A stretch of 64,000 nt of DNA from Knoxdaviesia capensis (Eukaryota; Ascomycota; Sordariomycetes; Microascales; Gondwanamycetaceae), in NCBI GenBank assembly GCA_001510575.1, contig LNGK01000001.1:558001-622000 (forward strand), read 5' to 3'. Every line of letters begins with the position of its first letter. Position 1 is the stretch's first letter. The notes below the pieces were generated by a model, which saw nothing but the letters and a program-made list of their open reading frames with translations, did not search any database and had not been told where the DNA came from. Positions 34,780-46,770 of this stretch are shown here, piece by piece. Made by a program: the position numbers and the translations under genes.

Positions 34780-35080
34780 GGTCGGAGAAAGGAGAAGGTT
34801 GGAAACGAGGGGGGAAAGGGAAGGAAGAAAGACCGAAGATAGGAAAGAAACGAGAGACAGCCTCACAAAATTAAAAAGGAGGAGACAACACCTCACACAC
34901 ACCAAAGGGAGGCAGAACAAAAGAATAGGAGTACTCAATAAAAGCTGATGGACAGTTAGAGATAAAGAGTTTGTGGAGACGGGAGAGAGAGACAGGGAAG
35001 AAAAGAAAAACGAGAATGATAGAGAGGGAAAAGAGAGGAAGATAGAGGTGTGGTCAAGGCTTTAAGATCTGAAAGGGAGA
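34780..35080 (-). promoter_or_regulatory. Purine-rich (+) tract upstream of PAL1
   Basis: Almost pure A and G on the + strand, hence CT-rich in the PAL1 sense. It probably belongs to the distal promoter or an upstream non-coding exon. Confidence 0.35.
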
Positions 35081-35947
35081 AACGAAGAAGATAATTAATT
35101 AAGGTTTAAGAATTAAAGGGAATACGAGTAAGTACAATCAATTAACGGCCCACTAACAAAAAGCATCACAGCTTTTTAAAGTGCAGATTTCCATCTACTA
35201 AAGCCCATGTAGCCAGTGCACATCCATGCTCCATGCCAGTCACTGCACTGTGTTATGTAAGATATTATCTGGGGTTCGTTGGAGAAGGGGTTGGCCATAC
35301 GAGGTCGCAGCCAATCATAGGGGGGACTACATCGGGCCACAGCTACCTGCCAAGGAGGAAAAGAGGGACATGATGTGCACAGTGCTAGGTGCACAGTATG
35401 TAGAAATCAGCGCTGCAAAGGTACAAAAGCACCCCCGGTCGAAGTGGTTGCAGGTCCCACTTAGGGTTAAATGTTCTTGGAAAATGGCTTGAAAGCTTCA
35501 CCTAGACCTGACACAGCTTGTTCTTTTAGCTAACGGCCTTGGTGACGAAGCTATATTGAAAACACGTGAACAGTAAGCGACCGAGAGACTGGCGATCGGC
35601 ACTCAGATCGGCCGTGAGCGTGGATATCTGGAGGAAGACACACGAAGTCATGGGGGAGAACCCCAGCGTGCTTTGACTGCCCGTCACAAGCTGCACGTCC
35701 ATAAATGGCTGGGCGTAGGGAGCTTCCAAACAAACGTGTATTCCCCGAGAACCCGGGCAAAACAACCACCGTTCGCCTGAGCCGTGCCATCTCCAATCCA
35801 GTATCATATGGTCGCTAAGTCTGTAGCGATCCCAGATCCACGCGATGAATCGACGGACGGAACTGACATCTGTGCGTGCAAGTCCCTGTCAGCCCATGAT
35901 TGATGTTTCCTTTCTTCCATGCCGAACTCCGTTTCACTCCTCGTGAT

Positions 35948-35971
35948 CTGATGCTCTGATGCTCTGATGCT
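35948..35971. repeat. Tandem repeat, three copies of ctgatgct
   Basis: Three exact copies of an 8-base unit. Its length is not a multiple of three and there is no coding context. Confidence 0.85.
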
Positions 35972-38900
35972 CTCGACTCGGGTGAAACTACTAGCTGACC
36001 GACACGGTAAGATACGATTAGACTGTCTGGCTTGCACACACTGTTGGGTAAAGGGGCGAGAGGGAAGAATAGGGGAGACGGCATGCTGCCCTGCCGGTCC
36101 AGAACCTCACTGCACTCAGGGATGCGACGGCAAGCCTGCATTCCAGTACTGGACTCTGTGAAGGGTCCCGAAGCGTGATGTGGCCCTCCCACCCGCAAAA
36201 GTGAAAGTGTGTAGACACGAGTCCCCTCGCCGGTTGTCCAGACTCCTTAGAATATCTGTCGAGGAAGAAAATCATGCTCGAAGGCTGCTGTCGTCGTTGC
36301 CGCGTGGTATCTCGAGCCCAGCGTTTCACCTCGGTGGCCAAACATGCAAGCCACACAGCTGGTCCTCTTTTTTTCATGTGCATGAAGAAAGCTAACCCTG
36401 CTCCGGGGATGGATGACCTGGTGAGAGAAAGGAGAAGCACAAGGTTTTCCCCCATTTTTTTCCTCTCTCCAGCCACAAAACATCACCAGGGCAATCTTCA
36501 ATGCAGGGCCCAACGAGGAGAGAGAGAGATATCTGGGTCAAGACAGAAAACCCAGCCACGGATAAGAGCTGTTCACAGACAATTGGCCTTCTCATGATCG
36601 ACCTTCCTGATATTAAATCCGCCGCCAAAACTAACATGGAAGGAACTCAAGGAAGTGCCCGCGACCCCCGAGGCACGTGCTTTCTTGCACACTTTATTTT
36701 ATGTTGACACTCTCTGTCTGTCGCGTTGCCAGCTGCCCGCCAAGTGTCGGACAGGAGCATCTTCTCCGATCGGGTTCCGGAGTCGTATAACTTCAGGAGG
36801 AAATCCGCCTTGACCCTTTCTTTTTTTCGTTTGCTTCTTGTCAGTTAGTGTCTTCCCCTCGGAATGGTGATGTCTCTGACTTTTCAACCAAGGGTCTAAA
36901 TCCCGCGTCCCAACCCATTCTGGGAGGGTCATGCTCTTTCGTTGTGTCGACCGCCACCAAAAGCACGTCACGGAATAGCCTATTAAGGGTAAGACATTGC
37001 CAAATGCCAGCGTGTCGTCATGCTCCTGGGCTGGATCCCGCTCACATGCTTTTGCCCTGCTTCACTCTCCTCCGATCGTAGACATGGCAGGAGTGTCATG
37101 GCTGTTCGGAGCCTGTTCCAGCTTCCGGTGCCCCATTCCACGGAAACGTGGGGGGACTAAATGAAGACGACGGAGGTGGGGGTGGCGATGGTTTGAATGA
37201 TTCTTTCTTCATTCGCTTCGTTGGGCTCGGAGGAACTCTCAGAGCCGGAGCTCGGGGAAGACGGGCACTGACGAGAACGGCTGGAGTCGTACGTCAGGAG
37301 GAAAGAAAGGCTGTCGAAATGCCTCCCTTCACAAGCTCCCGGTTGTGTGTGTCTCTCCCAGGCGCCAATCCTCCATTCCGCCGCGGGACTGTGTCTGAGA
37401 GCCAGTCTCTCTGCTTGATCCAGTGGCCAGCACGACGTCAGGTCACGATGATGGGCGAGCGCCCCGAGTGAAACCCATCTGAGTCCCCAGTGTCGACCTG
37501 GCGCATCGGAATGGCAGTGTCGCAAGTTCTCGTGACTGCTACTTCTCTCATACGGCTCGGTCGGAAAGGGGTCTGGACATCCCCTTACTTCATTTGATCT
37601 GCCATCCTGATAATGACGAGTTAGCGAGGAAGAAGCATTTGTGGAAGCATCATCGTCGATGCCACCGTTATGTTATCATCTCGTCCGATAGGCCGGTGTC
37701 AACGCACTTCTTCTCCTTACCGAGAATTGAATCGCGCAACAGAAGCTTGCTTTTCGTGGAAGCCTATCTCGGGAGCGGTGTCTTTAATCTGGCACTTCGA
37801 ATCTGTTCCTGTGGTGCTCAAAAGGTTTGCCTGGACAGAGGACAAGCTGGGGTGATACCGGCTTGATCGGGGCAGATATCATCGATTTCCGAGAGGATAT
37901 TCGAGCAACGGACATCACGAACTATCTGTCGAGGTGAGAAGTTAATAATCCATCTGCTTCATTGATCCCCGCCCGTTCACGGGTGATATTCAATCCTCAC
38001 TCACCTTCATCAATCTTGTCGTTAACAGATACAAAGCTGGTAAAATGCACGCGCAACCAGTCATGTTTCGTGGTGGATTGTTTGTAAATATTGCCTCATG
38101 CCCGTTTCATTACTCCATATGATCCAGTAACGTACAGTGACATCATCTCCGTCCGCTTACTCCTTCCCCCTTCCTGCGTTACAAACTGCCAAACCTTCAT
38201 TTAAGCCATCAACGCCCCCCTTATGGGTCACTTCATTCTCACCAGCTGCCTCTCGGGAACCATTTGCTCCCCGGGACCACTCTCTATCCTGCAGGATCAC
38301 CGCTGGGGGCCGTTCCAATATCCCAAAGATTCGCCCATACGACACTGGGGATCCCCATCGGAAGGCCCCCTGGATAAGGTACTATTTAGCCTTTTGCACG
38401 TACAGCTCAACAAAAAGAAACGCCCATCTACCACGCTGGCTGGCCGGACTCCCCTCATCTGAGATCAAGGGGGCGCACGAAGCATAGCTAAAATCTTGAA
38501 AAGGGGGTGTGTGCCAATAAGACCTGGAAGCCGTCCTCGCGTCCGGATTGGCCAGTCCTAAACACCAGCAGTTCGTGTGGTCATCTCACCAGCACTTGCG
38601 ATATAGTTTCATGAGACGAAAAGACATTTCCGGCGAGAGAGGGACAAAAGGAAGAGAGAAGAACCCTTGGCAAGGGCCGCTCAAGGTTTTTCTTCTAGGT
38701 ACCGTGCATCTTCGGGAGTGCGAGGTTCTTTCTCTGCGTGGTCCCCGAGAAATTGCAATCTGACCGTCAGACCACGATCCCTCATGCAGCCGTCTGCTCA
38801 GAGACCCTGCAGGCCCGCCCAACAGTCCTGCTGCCACAGCAGGAGTGATGTGGAAGACATACAACACAAGAGTGGATTCATTATCTCGGAGACAAACTCT

Positions 38901-40311
38901 AGAGCCTGGTCCCCGGAGAGGGGGGGGGACAACACGGCGGGCGGGTCCGTATATGCAAGGAGACCGCCAGCAGTGTGGACAGCGGGCGGCATCGTGAGCT
39001 AGCTCTCTCAGATGTGAGCATTGAGGTATTTGAGTTTTGTTCGAGGCCCCTCTCGCCAGAGTCACCCTGAAAGTTGTGGCACAGGAACACCCCCAGAGCT
39101 CAGAGGTGTTGTCTCACGCATATTGTTGCCTAGGGAGGGACGCAGGCAAAGACATCTTATACGGCGGAACACGGCGAATCGAGATTTCAAATCTAGACTC
39201 TCTCACAAAGGGGGAGATTAGTTGTTCTTTATGGTGTGTGTGTGTGTGAGTTGTCCTTTGCGTCTCCTGTTCGCACACCCTCCAAACACAGCAACACATG
39301 CCCCGTGCTTCCCAGCCGAGCTCAAATTGGTACATCGTGCATGTCCTTTGGACCCCAAAATCCAGCCCTGTCGCGTGTGTTACGGCGCCGCACGGCTGCG
39401 GCGCCGCTGGTTGGTTCTGTCGTAACTGACTTCCGCTTGCGCCCTTGACTTCCTGGGTTTCTTGGTCTTTATAAAGTGCCTTCTCTGTGGTCGTCGGTTA
39501 GACATATACCACTACGGCGCCGTGCCCAGGTTAAGACATGAACAGACATGGATGTGAACCGAATTACCCAATATGTGCAGGAACACACGCCTCCTTCGTA
39601 GGGCCGCCGAAGCCAAGAGCAGCGCGGAGGTTTAGGCCCGAGGCCTGGTCGCGGTTCTGGAGTGCTGCGTTTGTGGGAGACGCGGGCACTATGTGTCAAA
39701 CAATATCGCCGATAAACCCCAACCGACTTTGGGCGGCGTACGTGCCCATATAAGCACCCTCCCAGCTCTTCGTGTGTCTCTTTTCGTCGTATCCTTCGAG
39801 AATATACAAACAGAAAAGTCAGGAACACCCAGCAGAAGGTATATATCCAGGCGAGCTCAACAAATCTCCCTTCCCACGGTTCCTAGCCAGTAAAGCAAGT
39901 CCCTGGGAGGCATCGATGTGTCCCGACTCCGTCAGCATGATGCCTGGGACCCGGCGAATCACGGTGGAAAGCTCGGAGATTTCGTCTGACATGTTGGTGG
40001 TGCTGATTACTATTTGAATTTTGCTAGTTTTTATTTTCTTCTGTCCCTCTCTCCCCTGAGTCGGGTGCCACACGAACAACAGATAGGCTCATGAGATGAA
40101 CAGGAACCTGGTCTCCTGGTGGTTTGAGCTTGTAATTTTGGAAGGGGGGGGAAGACATATGATACGTTCTTGCACGATATGATATAACCGAACTAGGGGT
40201 CCTTTTTCTAAATAGGCAGACTTCTCTCGTGTGGTGTGGGTGGCTTGAGAGGACCGTCCAGAAGCGAGAGAGGACAATCTAACCCAGGAACCGAAGCCCT
40301 TTCCTTCCACA

Positions 40312-40334
40312 ACATACTGTACAGTACAGTATGT
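40312..40334. repeat. Perfect palindrome with arms acatactgtac / gtacagtatgt
   Basis: 11-base arms around a single A. The core TACTGTAC/GTACAGTA recurs elsewhere (12-base palindrome tactgtacagta near 44771), so it may be a dimeric factor site. Confidence 0.5.
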
Positions 40335-41956
40335 ACCTAAGGTGCGGCACACACACACACACACACGGGCGGAAGGACGGCTGTCAGATTCTCTTCAAGG
40401 GGTCCAGGAAGCTGACGTTTTTTTACGAGTCCCGACACGTTATTGGGTGGTTGTGGTTGGGTTTGGGGGAGGGCCAATTAACGGGTGCGGGCGCAACGTG
40501 GGCTGACGATATAAAGAGCAGCAGCTCAAAATGGTTACGGGAGGTGTAAGTGGGAGGACTGTCATAGGGGACGGCGAAGATGTGATCTGAGGTGGGTGTT
40601 CGCGTTATGGAGTATACGCAGAGAAGCAAGCATATACAAGTTGTCGTAGGTCTCGGAACAGAGCCGTTTGCTGTGTCGCCAGTCAAGTGGACAGGCCGGA
40701 CAGGGACTAAATGCAGGATAAAAGAGGCCACACCTGGCATCAGTCAGACACTGCAGCCTGCCGCGACGCCGGTGTTTGTCGACCGGTCAGCAGCATTGCC
40801 AGTCACAACAGCAAACAGCATGCCTCCTCCGTAAGTAACCTGGTTGTTTTGAGATTCGGGAGATGTGTAGCGGGGGCGGTGTCTGTTGGGCGACTGGGCC
40901 TGAAGATAACCCCATATTGTATGCAAGCCTGGATGCTCTGGTTGGTAGTCTAGGTACTGATGAGGACTGGGGAGGAACCCGGTCACAGTGGTGGGTGTTG
41001 GTCGTTTTCGCCTGTTTGGGGATGTTGGTTCTTAGTCCTATGTCAAAGTAACCAACACAAAGCCTGCGCCATGGGCGTTAGTAAGTGTTGTGCAACAGGA
41101 TGGCGCGGCCGATGAGATCTGTGCATAATTTTTTTCTGCTTTCTACAATCTTGCGCCCTGTCGATGCACAAGATTGAAGAGTCTTGGGAGACTCAGCCGT
41201 GTCTGACCAGAGGTATTCTGGGGTCCAGGGAGATACGGTACTGTCCATGGAGGCTGTCTCGCATTTCCTGATTAACAAGAGTAGACGAAAGGTGGACGGC
41301 CGCAGTGTGCTGCTATCCGTGAGTAAATGTCACCTCACTGACAATGAAATTCCCCCCATGGGACTTCAGGCCGCAAAACATTCCAGCAATGATCGGGGAC
41401 CACGTCAGGGGGCGGTCTCACGCCCTGGGACCCAACAGACCAATGGAAAGTAACACAAAAGAAAGCGAAAAAGCATGGCATGGCCGATGGCTATTGTCAG
41501 ATTTTAGTGTGGCCCAGTGAACTTGGCGTGGCTGTTTGTCAGGAATTAGTTGTGCACCCTCCCCAGCTCTGTCGACTTGGGGAATGCATAAAGTGGGAAA
41601 AGAGAGAGAGAGACCCTGGAAGCTTGGAAGGAAAATGTCAGTAACACCCAAAATGCATGTTTGGGCGGGTTTCTGCCGTTATGTGGCTGGGGTTAGGCTT
41701 TTGAGGAGGACAGATATTTATCTGCGGAGAGGGACGCTGAGACATCGGCCCTGCCATGAGACGACACACATTGAGGCGAAGGATGAGCAAGATAAGGCTA
41801 TAAATACTTTCCAGCTCATGTAATCAGCGATGCTGCTTGGATTGAGTCGTCCTTTAGAGGAAGCTCGACAAGCTCCCGCCAGCTGCGAGGTGAAAGTGTA
41901 GGGCAACCGAACTCGCCTTGGCATGCGTAGCCATGAACAAGAGCATCGCCTGGCAC

Positions 41957-41973
41957 AAAAAAAAAAAAAAAAA
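41957..41973. repeat. A17 homopolymer
   Basis: A run of about 17 adenines. No target-site duplication or retroelement coding sequence is seen next to it, so I do not read it as a retroposon tail. Confidence 0.7.
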
Positions 41974-44814
41974 GAACGAAAACAAGAATCCAACAGTGTC
42001 TTAGTCGGTGCGGCTGAGCAGCATTGTTCTTTCTTGAGGTGTGAATCCATGGTCCCTGTTCTCCATCGGCGGAAGAGCTGACGGAGGAAGTTTCATACCC
42101 CCGGCCCCATCTCGACTGCAACTGCTAGGAAGTGACTAACTTCTTAGGTCAGAAGTGACAGCCTGGGCCTATACCCAGGAACAACCGGAAAAAAAGGAAG
42201 CAGAAAAGAGGATCGCCTCCCCCTGGTCCGCTGGTTGACGGCGTGGCTCACAGAGCAGGGATTGATTCGCCCCGGCCGGGATAGTGGTGTTCTCGACCCG
42301 GGTGCGATAAGGGAAAATGGAAGACGGCAAAAAAGCAACAACCACAGGAAGAGAAACCGAAAAGAAAGAACAGTCAAGTCTGGCTGATCATCGTCATTGG
42401 AGCATCGCGAATAGAACGGTCAAGGCCCGTCTTCCCATCGGACGGCCTCACGTATCACTGGCTTATTTCCATTGCGGTCTAGTCTGGGCGAACGTGGCTG
42501 GCTTTTCGCGCGCCTTCAACTACACCTACCGCCAAAGCCAATCCAATGACAGCCAGGTGGAGGGAGGTTGGGTCAGTTCCGGTGAAGTTAAGCGATGGCG
42601 TTCGGATTTATCTGATAGTGTGTCGTCGCGATTATGCCCTTAACCACCATAGGGCTATAAGCAGGACAGAAGCTTGCCGACTCTTTTTCTTTTGAGCCGC
42701 AACTTTTATACCGGATACGTGCATGTTCGTTGTACGCTGTTACGCGGACCACTTTTGTTTCTAGCGTCGGAAATTACTCCGGCGGAAGGAGACAGACAGG
42801 TCCCCATTCAGAGAGAAGGAGAAGGAGCGTGACGAGATGGGAAGTTGCGGTGGTGTCTATCCCACCTGCCCATCTCTTCATATGCTTTCTCCCTCTTACT
42901 ATTCCTGCTAACGTATGAGGACGCAAACGCAGGATCGCAGACTGCAGATACTAACTCTCCCCTACACCCGCCCTGGCCAAACGGACAGACTCAAGATTCC
43001 GATCAGCCTCACGAGCAGAGGAAAAAGCCAGAGGACGTCTCTCTCTCCTACAGGGCTCTGAAGCTAATCTGCCCGCCAATGCGACTATTAAACTGTTCCG
43101 TTTATTCTCGCTAGCTCGCCCATCGTTCCTTCCATTGCCTCGTTCCTGCTCAATGTAATTTCCGTCTTAGCACCCAAAAACCAGAAAAGAAAGGAGCGCT
43201 CAACACGCCCTTCCTTCCTCCTTTTCTCTCGGCTTTCTTTTTTCAGCTTCGTCATCCACCTTCTCGCACATCTCTATTCATTCTTTTCTCCCTCCTGATC
43301 TTCTCCCTGTCCGATCTTTTTTTCTTCTCTCTTCATCTCACTGCCCAGGACTGTCTTAGATCACCCGCGGCCTTTTATTTCTTCTTCGCTGTATTCTCTG
43401 CCGGCTTCTATCTCCACTTTGCTCCCTGGCTTGATTCCAAAGCTTCCTCCATTCTTTCGGTCTTTCGCCTAGCCGCGTTGTGTCTCATGTTTTGCTAGAT
43501 TCCTGGGTCATCGCCGATCTTCAAATCCGGCATCACGCACATAATAGTAGATTAACGGCTTCGATTTACTCCATCCAACCGTGCCCCAAGTCTCCGTCTC
43601 TAATCCCACACTCCCATAGCCGCTGGCCCGCTTTCTCACTCTGCTCAGCACCTCGCGTTTGTCTGGTCTGCTTTCCACCAGCGTTCCAAGGATTCCAGCG
43701 TTGCCGGTTGCGGCTTGTTTCGTGTAACACTATATCGCGACGATAGTAGCCAACACTACCCACCACGCAAACACAGCCTGCATATTCACCGTCGCACTTG
43801 ATCCTCCCACCCTGGCCTGGCTCTCCCGGCCGCCCTGACCATCCAATCGCCTCAATCCTACCTTCTGCAAAGCCAACTGATCCTTTTTTATCTCTTGGTG
43901 TGGCTGAGTGGCTGGGCTCAGTGCAGACCTGCGGTAGTCGTCTCCGCCACATTGCTGCACTGCGACTATCTGAAAGTAAGTGCACCATATATGGTCGGCG
44001 ATATCACCATCCCAGCCCTATAATTATCTGTTGAAATCTGTGGATTGGGAATCGGCCATGGTCGGCCTTGCAATTATCCATGTTCCGTCCCTTCCACCCA
44101 ATGCTACCCTGACTACATGAGAAGAAACACACCCCCCAACAATCTAGATCCTGAGTCTGTTTTCTCAATACTGCTGCCCAGCAGTTTATCCCTCAGCACC
44201 TAATCCTTCCTTCTTTTTGAAGATCTTGTTACTGGCAGTTCATTCTTGAGTGATCAATGCCCTCCCTCGTATTGATTCCGTTCTCTCGCTTGCCGTATTA
44301 CGCCCAGAATTTGCTGACACCGCTGACCACGTCAATCTATGTTGTTCCTCAGCTTCCTGACTGAATTCTACTCTGTGCATCCTTCTCTTCCTTTTATACA
44401 GACTGAACTCGACGGTGTAGGATATACTGTATAGCACGCACTCTTCCGTTTTGTAAGTCTCCTATCTTGCATCGCATCCCCCACCGACCGATAGTGCCCT
44501 TGATCCAACCCTGAACTTCACAATACCAGCCAGAATGCATGGAGGCTCTGGACTAATCAGGTTATATCTATTCATTGGAACAGCCAACCACTGGTTGACA
44601 GAATATCCTGCAAAGGTACCATTCACCCTCGCTCCAAAACGTGGACAACTCACTCGGCCAGACACACACCACCACTCTGCATGTTGCGATCCACAAGCGC
44701 ATTTCAGCCCTGACACCACACACACCACCTTATCACACACACACACACAAAGTCTGGACCGCACACCCACGTACTGTACAGTAGAGTAGTTTCGTCTAAC
44801 CCTCACCTTCACCT

Positions 44815-45337
44815 CTCTTCCCAGGTCCTATTTTCTCACCCTCTTAGCCTCTTCCTTGCAATCCTAGTCGAGCCTGTCAGCACCATTTCTGTGTTTCCCT
44901 ACAAGGATCCTGAAATATCTTCCCGCGCTTTTTTTTTTTTTTTGTTTGTTTGGCTCCCCTGCCATTTATTTTGGGTCCTGCAATCCTGGGGCCTTCTTTT
45001 CTCTTCCTCCTCTCTTTTGTTCTTGCAGTGCCACCGCCCTCTTCTCGGTGTTTTCGACGACACTTTCCGTCTCTACCGCCGTGTCAGCCGTTGTTCGCAC
45101 TCCTCTTCCTCCTGCCTTACCATACACCTCCACCAAGACACTCTCCGCCTCCCCTGCTCCAATCCCACTTCACTTCCACCCAAATCTCCATATATATCTC
45201 CCTCCCCAACCCTCTTGTCACCAACACCTTCATACATCGTCCTTACCCGTTCTAATATATTCTCCTTCTCTCCCCAAACTCACTAGCTCTACCATACATC
45301 CGCTTCTGCTGAACTGCTTCTTGTTTCAATATCCAAG
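44815..45337 (+). promoter_or_regulatory. CT-rich leader of the WSC gene
   Basis: Strongly pyrimidine-rich on the sense strand up to the ATG at 45338, including a T-run at about 44930-44942. It is probably the transcription start zone and 5' UTR, since cttcttgtttcaatatccaag leads straight into the start codon. Confidence 0.5.
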
Positions 45338-45984
45338 ATGCTTTCGTTGTCGTCTTCCACCCGCCGCCCCGTCTCGGTGCTGGCTTCCGTTATTGCTCTC
45401 CTCTTCACACTGGCCGTTGCCATCCCGGCCGAATCGCCTCTGGCGCTGCGGGCCGATGGTGTGACGATATACGACGGCTCCGACAAATATTTGTATAAGG
45501 GCTGCTACAATGAGACCACCGAAATCCCGAACTCCAGCGGTGCCCGTGCTCTCGGCAGCGGCAAGAACCGCGCGCTCCCCGGAAACATGACCGTGCCGTT
45601 GTGTCTCAACTTCTGCAGCTCCAACGGCAACGACTACAAATATGCTGGTCTGGAATACTCCTAGTATGTTTTTTTATCTTCAATTCCCTTCAGTTCCTTT
45701 TCTCTTCCGTGTGTATGTATATCTTTAGGGCCTCGTCATACTAACCAGATATGAATAGTGAGTGCTGGTGCGCCCAGACTCTCAACGGCCTGGCCGAGAA
45801 GCTTGATGACACGGCCTGCGACATGCCCTGTGATGGTGCGCCGGGAAACATCTGCGGCGGCGCGCTCAAGCTGACCGTGTACGAGCTGCGTTCGAAGGAC
45901 CCCAACGCCGCGCCCGGCCTGTCTGCCTCCGTCGCCGTGACCCTCGTGGCCACCGTCATGTCTCTCGCCATGTTCATGCTGTAA
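45338..45984 (+). CDS. WSC-domain protein, probably GPI-anchored
   Basis: Two exons (45338-45663 and 45759-45984) give 183 residues. The N-terminus (to about residue 30, ending FTLAVAIPAE) is a signal peptide. A single WSC domain follows: YLYKGCYNETTEIPNSSGAR, VPLCLNFCSSNGNDYKYAGL, EYSYECWCAQTL and MPCDGAPGNICGGALKLTVY. Its Cys spacing and the ECWC and CGG motifs are those of WSC. The last 20 residues (ASVAVTLVATVMSLAMFML) are hydrophobic with no cytosolic tail, after a small-residue stretch (AAPGLSA). This points to a GPI-anchor signal rather than a wall-integrity sensor with a signalling tail. The likely place is the plasma membrane or wall, binding glucan. The 95-nt intron splits the codon for Tyr in EYSYEC. 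Confidence 0.88.
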
Positions 45985-46770
45985 AGCATGGGTGTGAGAG
46001 AATGAACGCGCTTGCTCGCCCATGCAATAGCAGGGCAACTTTCCTTTCGTTTCCTTGACTTTTTTCTCCTTTTCTTCGCCGTCGTCCAAGTCGGCCTGTT
46101 TGCCGCGTTAGCCTTGATAGAGAACAGGAGCCATATACCCCCCCCCCCTCCTTTTTTTTCCCACCCAATTTTCAGGTTTCTATGATAGTTTGACTATATT
46201 ACTTCTGGAGTTTTCGTTTCCTTCTGAGACTTTCTCGTGTCTCACTTGCTACTGTTGTGTGATCTTGTCTTGTGGTATGTGCGCAATGTTCTGTGATGTA
46301 ATATTGGTTAGTTAAGCTTTAGGGTATGTAAGTGTAATCATGTGGGATTCGGAGGTGTAATTAACTGAAAATACTTCTCGTCATAATCTATCTGATGTGT
46401 TCTGGTGTTTGATCTGAATTTAGTGAAGGTGGGATTACTTGATAGCGTTGTTCGTGACTACTGACTCGCAGAACCTTGAACTCCATCATGGGTGAACGCC
46501 GTCTACTAGTGCACAGACTGAAGGTATTCGAGAATCTACTGGTTTGGAGAAGCTATGTACAAAAGTTCATGATGCATGTGTTCATTGATTGTCGTTATGG
46601 GTCGTGATTCAAGAGGCAAGAGGAGGGCACTGGCCTAACCCTAACCCTAGTAATACAAAAAAAATCTCCAAACTTCAAAATCCTGGATATAAACGTGCAA
46701 ACAAACACCCATAGCGCGAGAAAAACACAAAGGCCAATGTAATCACCTCTTAAAGCAGGTACATGGCACT
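45985..46770. other. Convergent 3' spacer between the WSC and REV1 genes
   Basis: It holds the two 3' UTRs and, at 46634-46650, two tandem copies of CCTAAC-type telomere-like sequence. No gene is seen. Confidence 0.5.
46634..46650. promoter_or_regulatory. Interstitial telomere-like motif cctaaccctaaccctag
   Basis: Two and a half units of the fungal telomere repeat (CCCTAA). It lies between two convergent genes rather than in a promoter. Confidence 0.6.

Larger units (their letters stand above)
33337..45337. other. 12-kb spacer without a supported gene
   Basis: Divergent interval between PAL1 and the WSC gene. 33337-35100 is purine-rich on the + strand and is probably PAL1 leader and promoter (gagaaagg-type tracts at 33100-33250 and 34780-35080). 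35100-43100 is mixed sequence with only short frames, none recognisable. It holds an 8-nt tandem repeat (35948-35971), an 11-nt-arm palindrome (40312-40334), a short CA run at about 40350 and an A17 run (41957-41973). 43100-45337 is pyrimidine-rich and probably the WSC leader. This is the largest gene-free interval of the window. Confidence 0.5.

Noticed and set aside
41957..41973. A17 run as a retroposon tail
   Set aside because: No target-site duplication or element body seen next to it.
42570..42600. Segment gtgaagttaagcgatgg resembling part of 5S rRNA
   Set aside because: Only one short block matches; the remaining conserved 5S segments and helices are missing.
43897..43998. Sequence with a tRNA-like start (ggtgtggctgagtggctgg)
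   Set aside because: No matching T-arm (GTTCRANNC) and no acceptor stem pairing at a plausible distance.
33337..45337. RIP-degraded transposon graveyard
   Set aside because: Base composition is not strongly AT-rich and no TpA-heavy blocks or terminal repeats are evident by eye.
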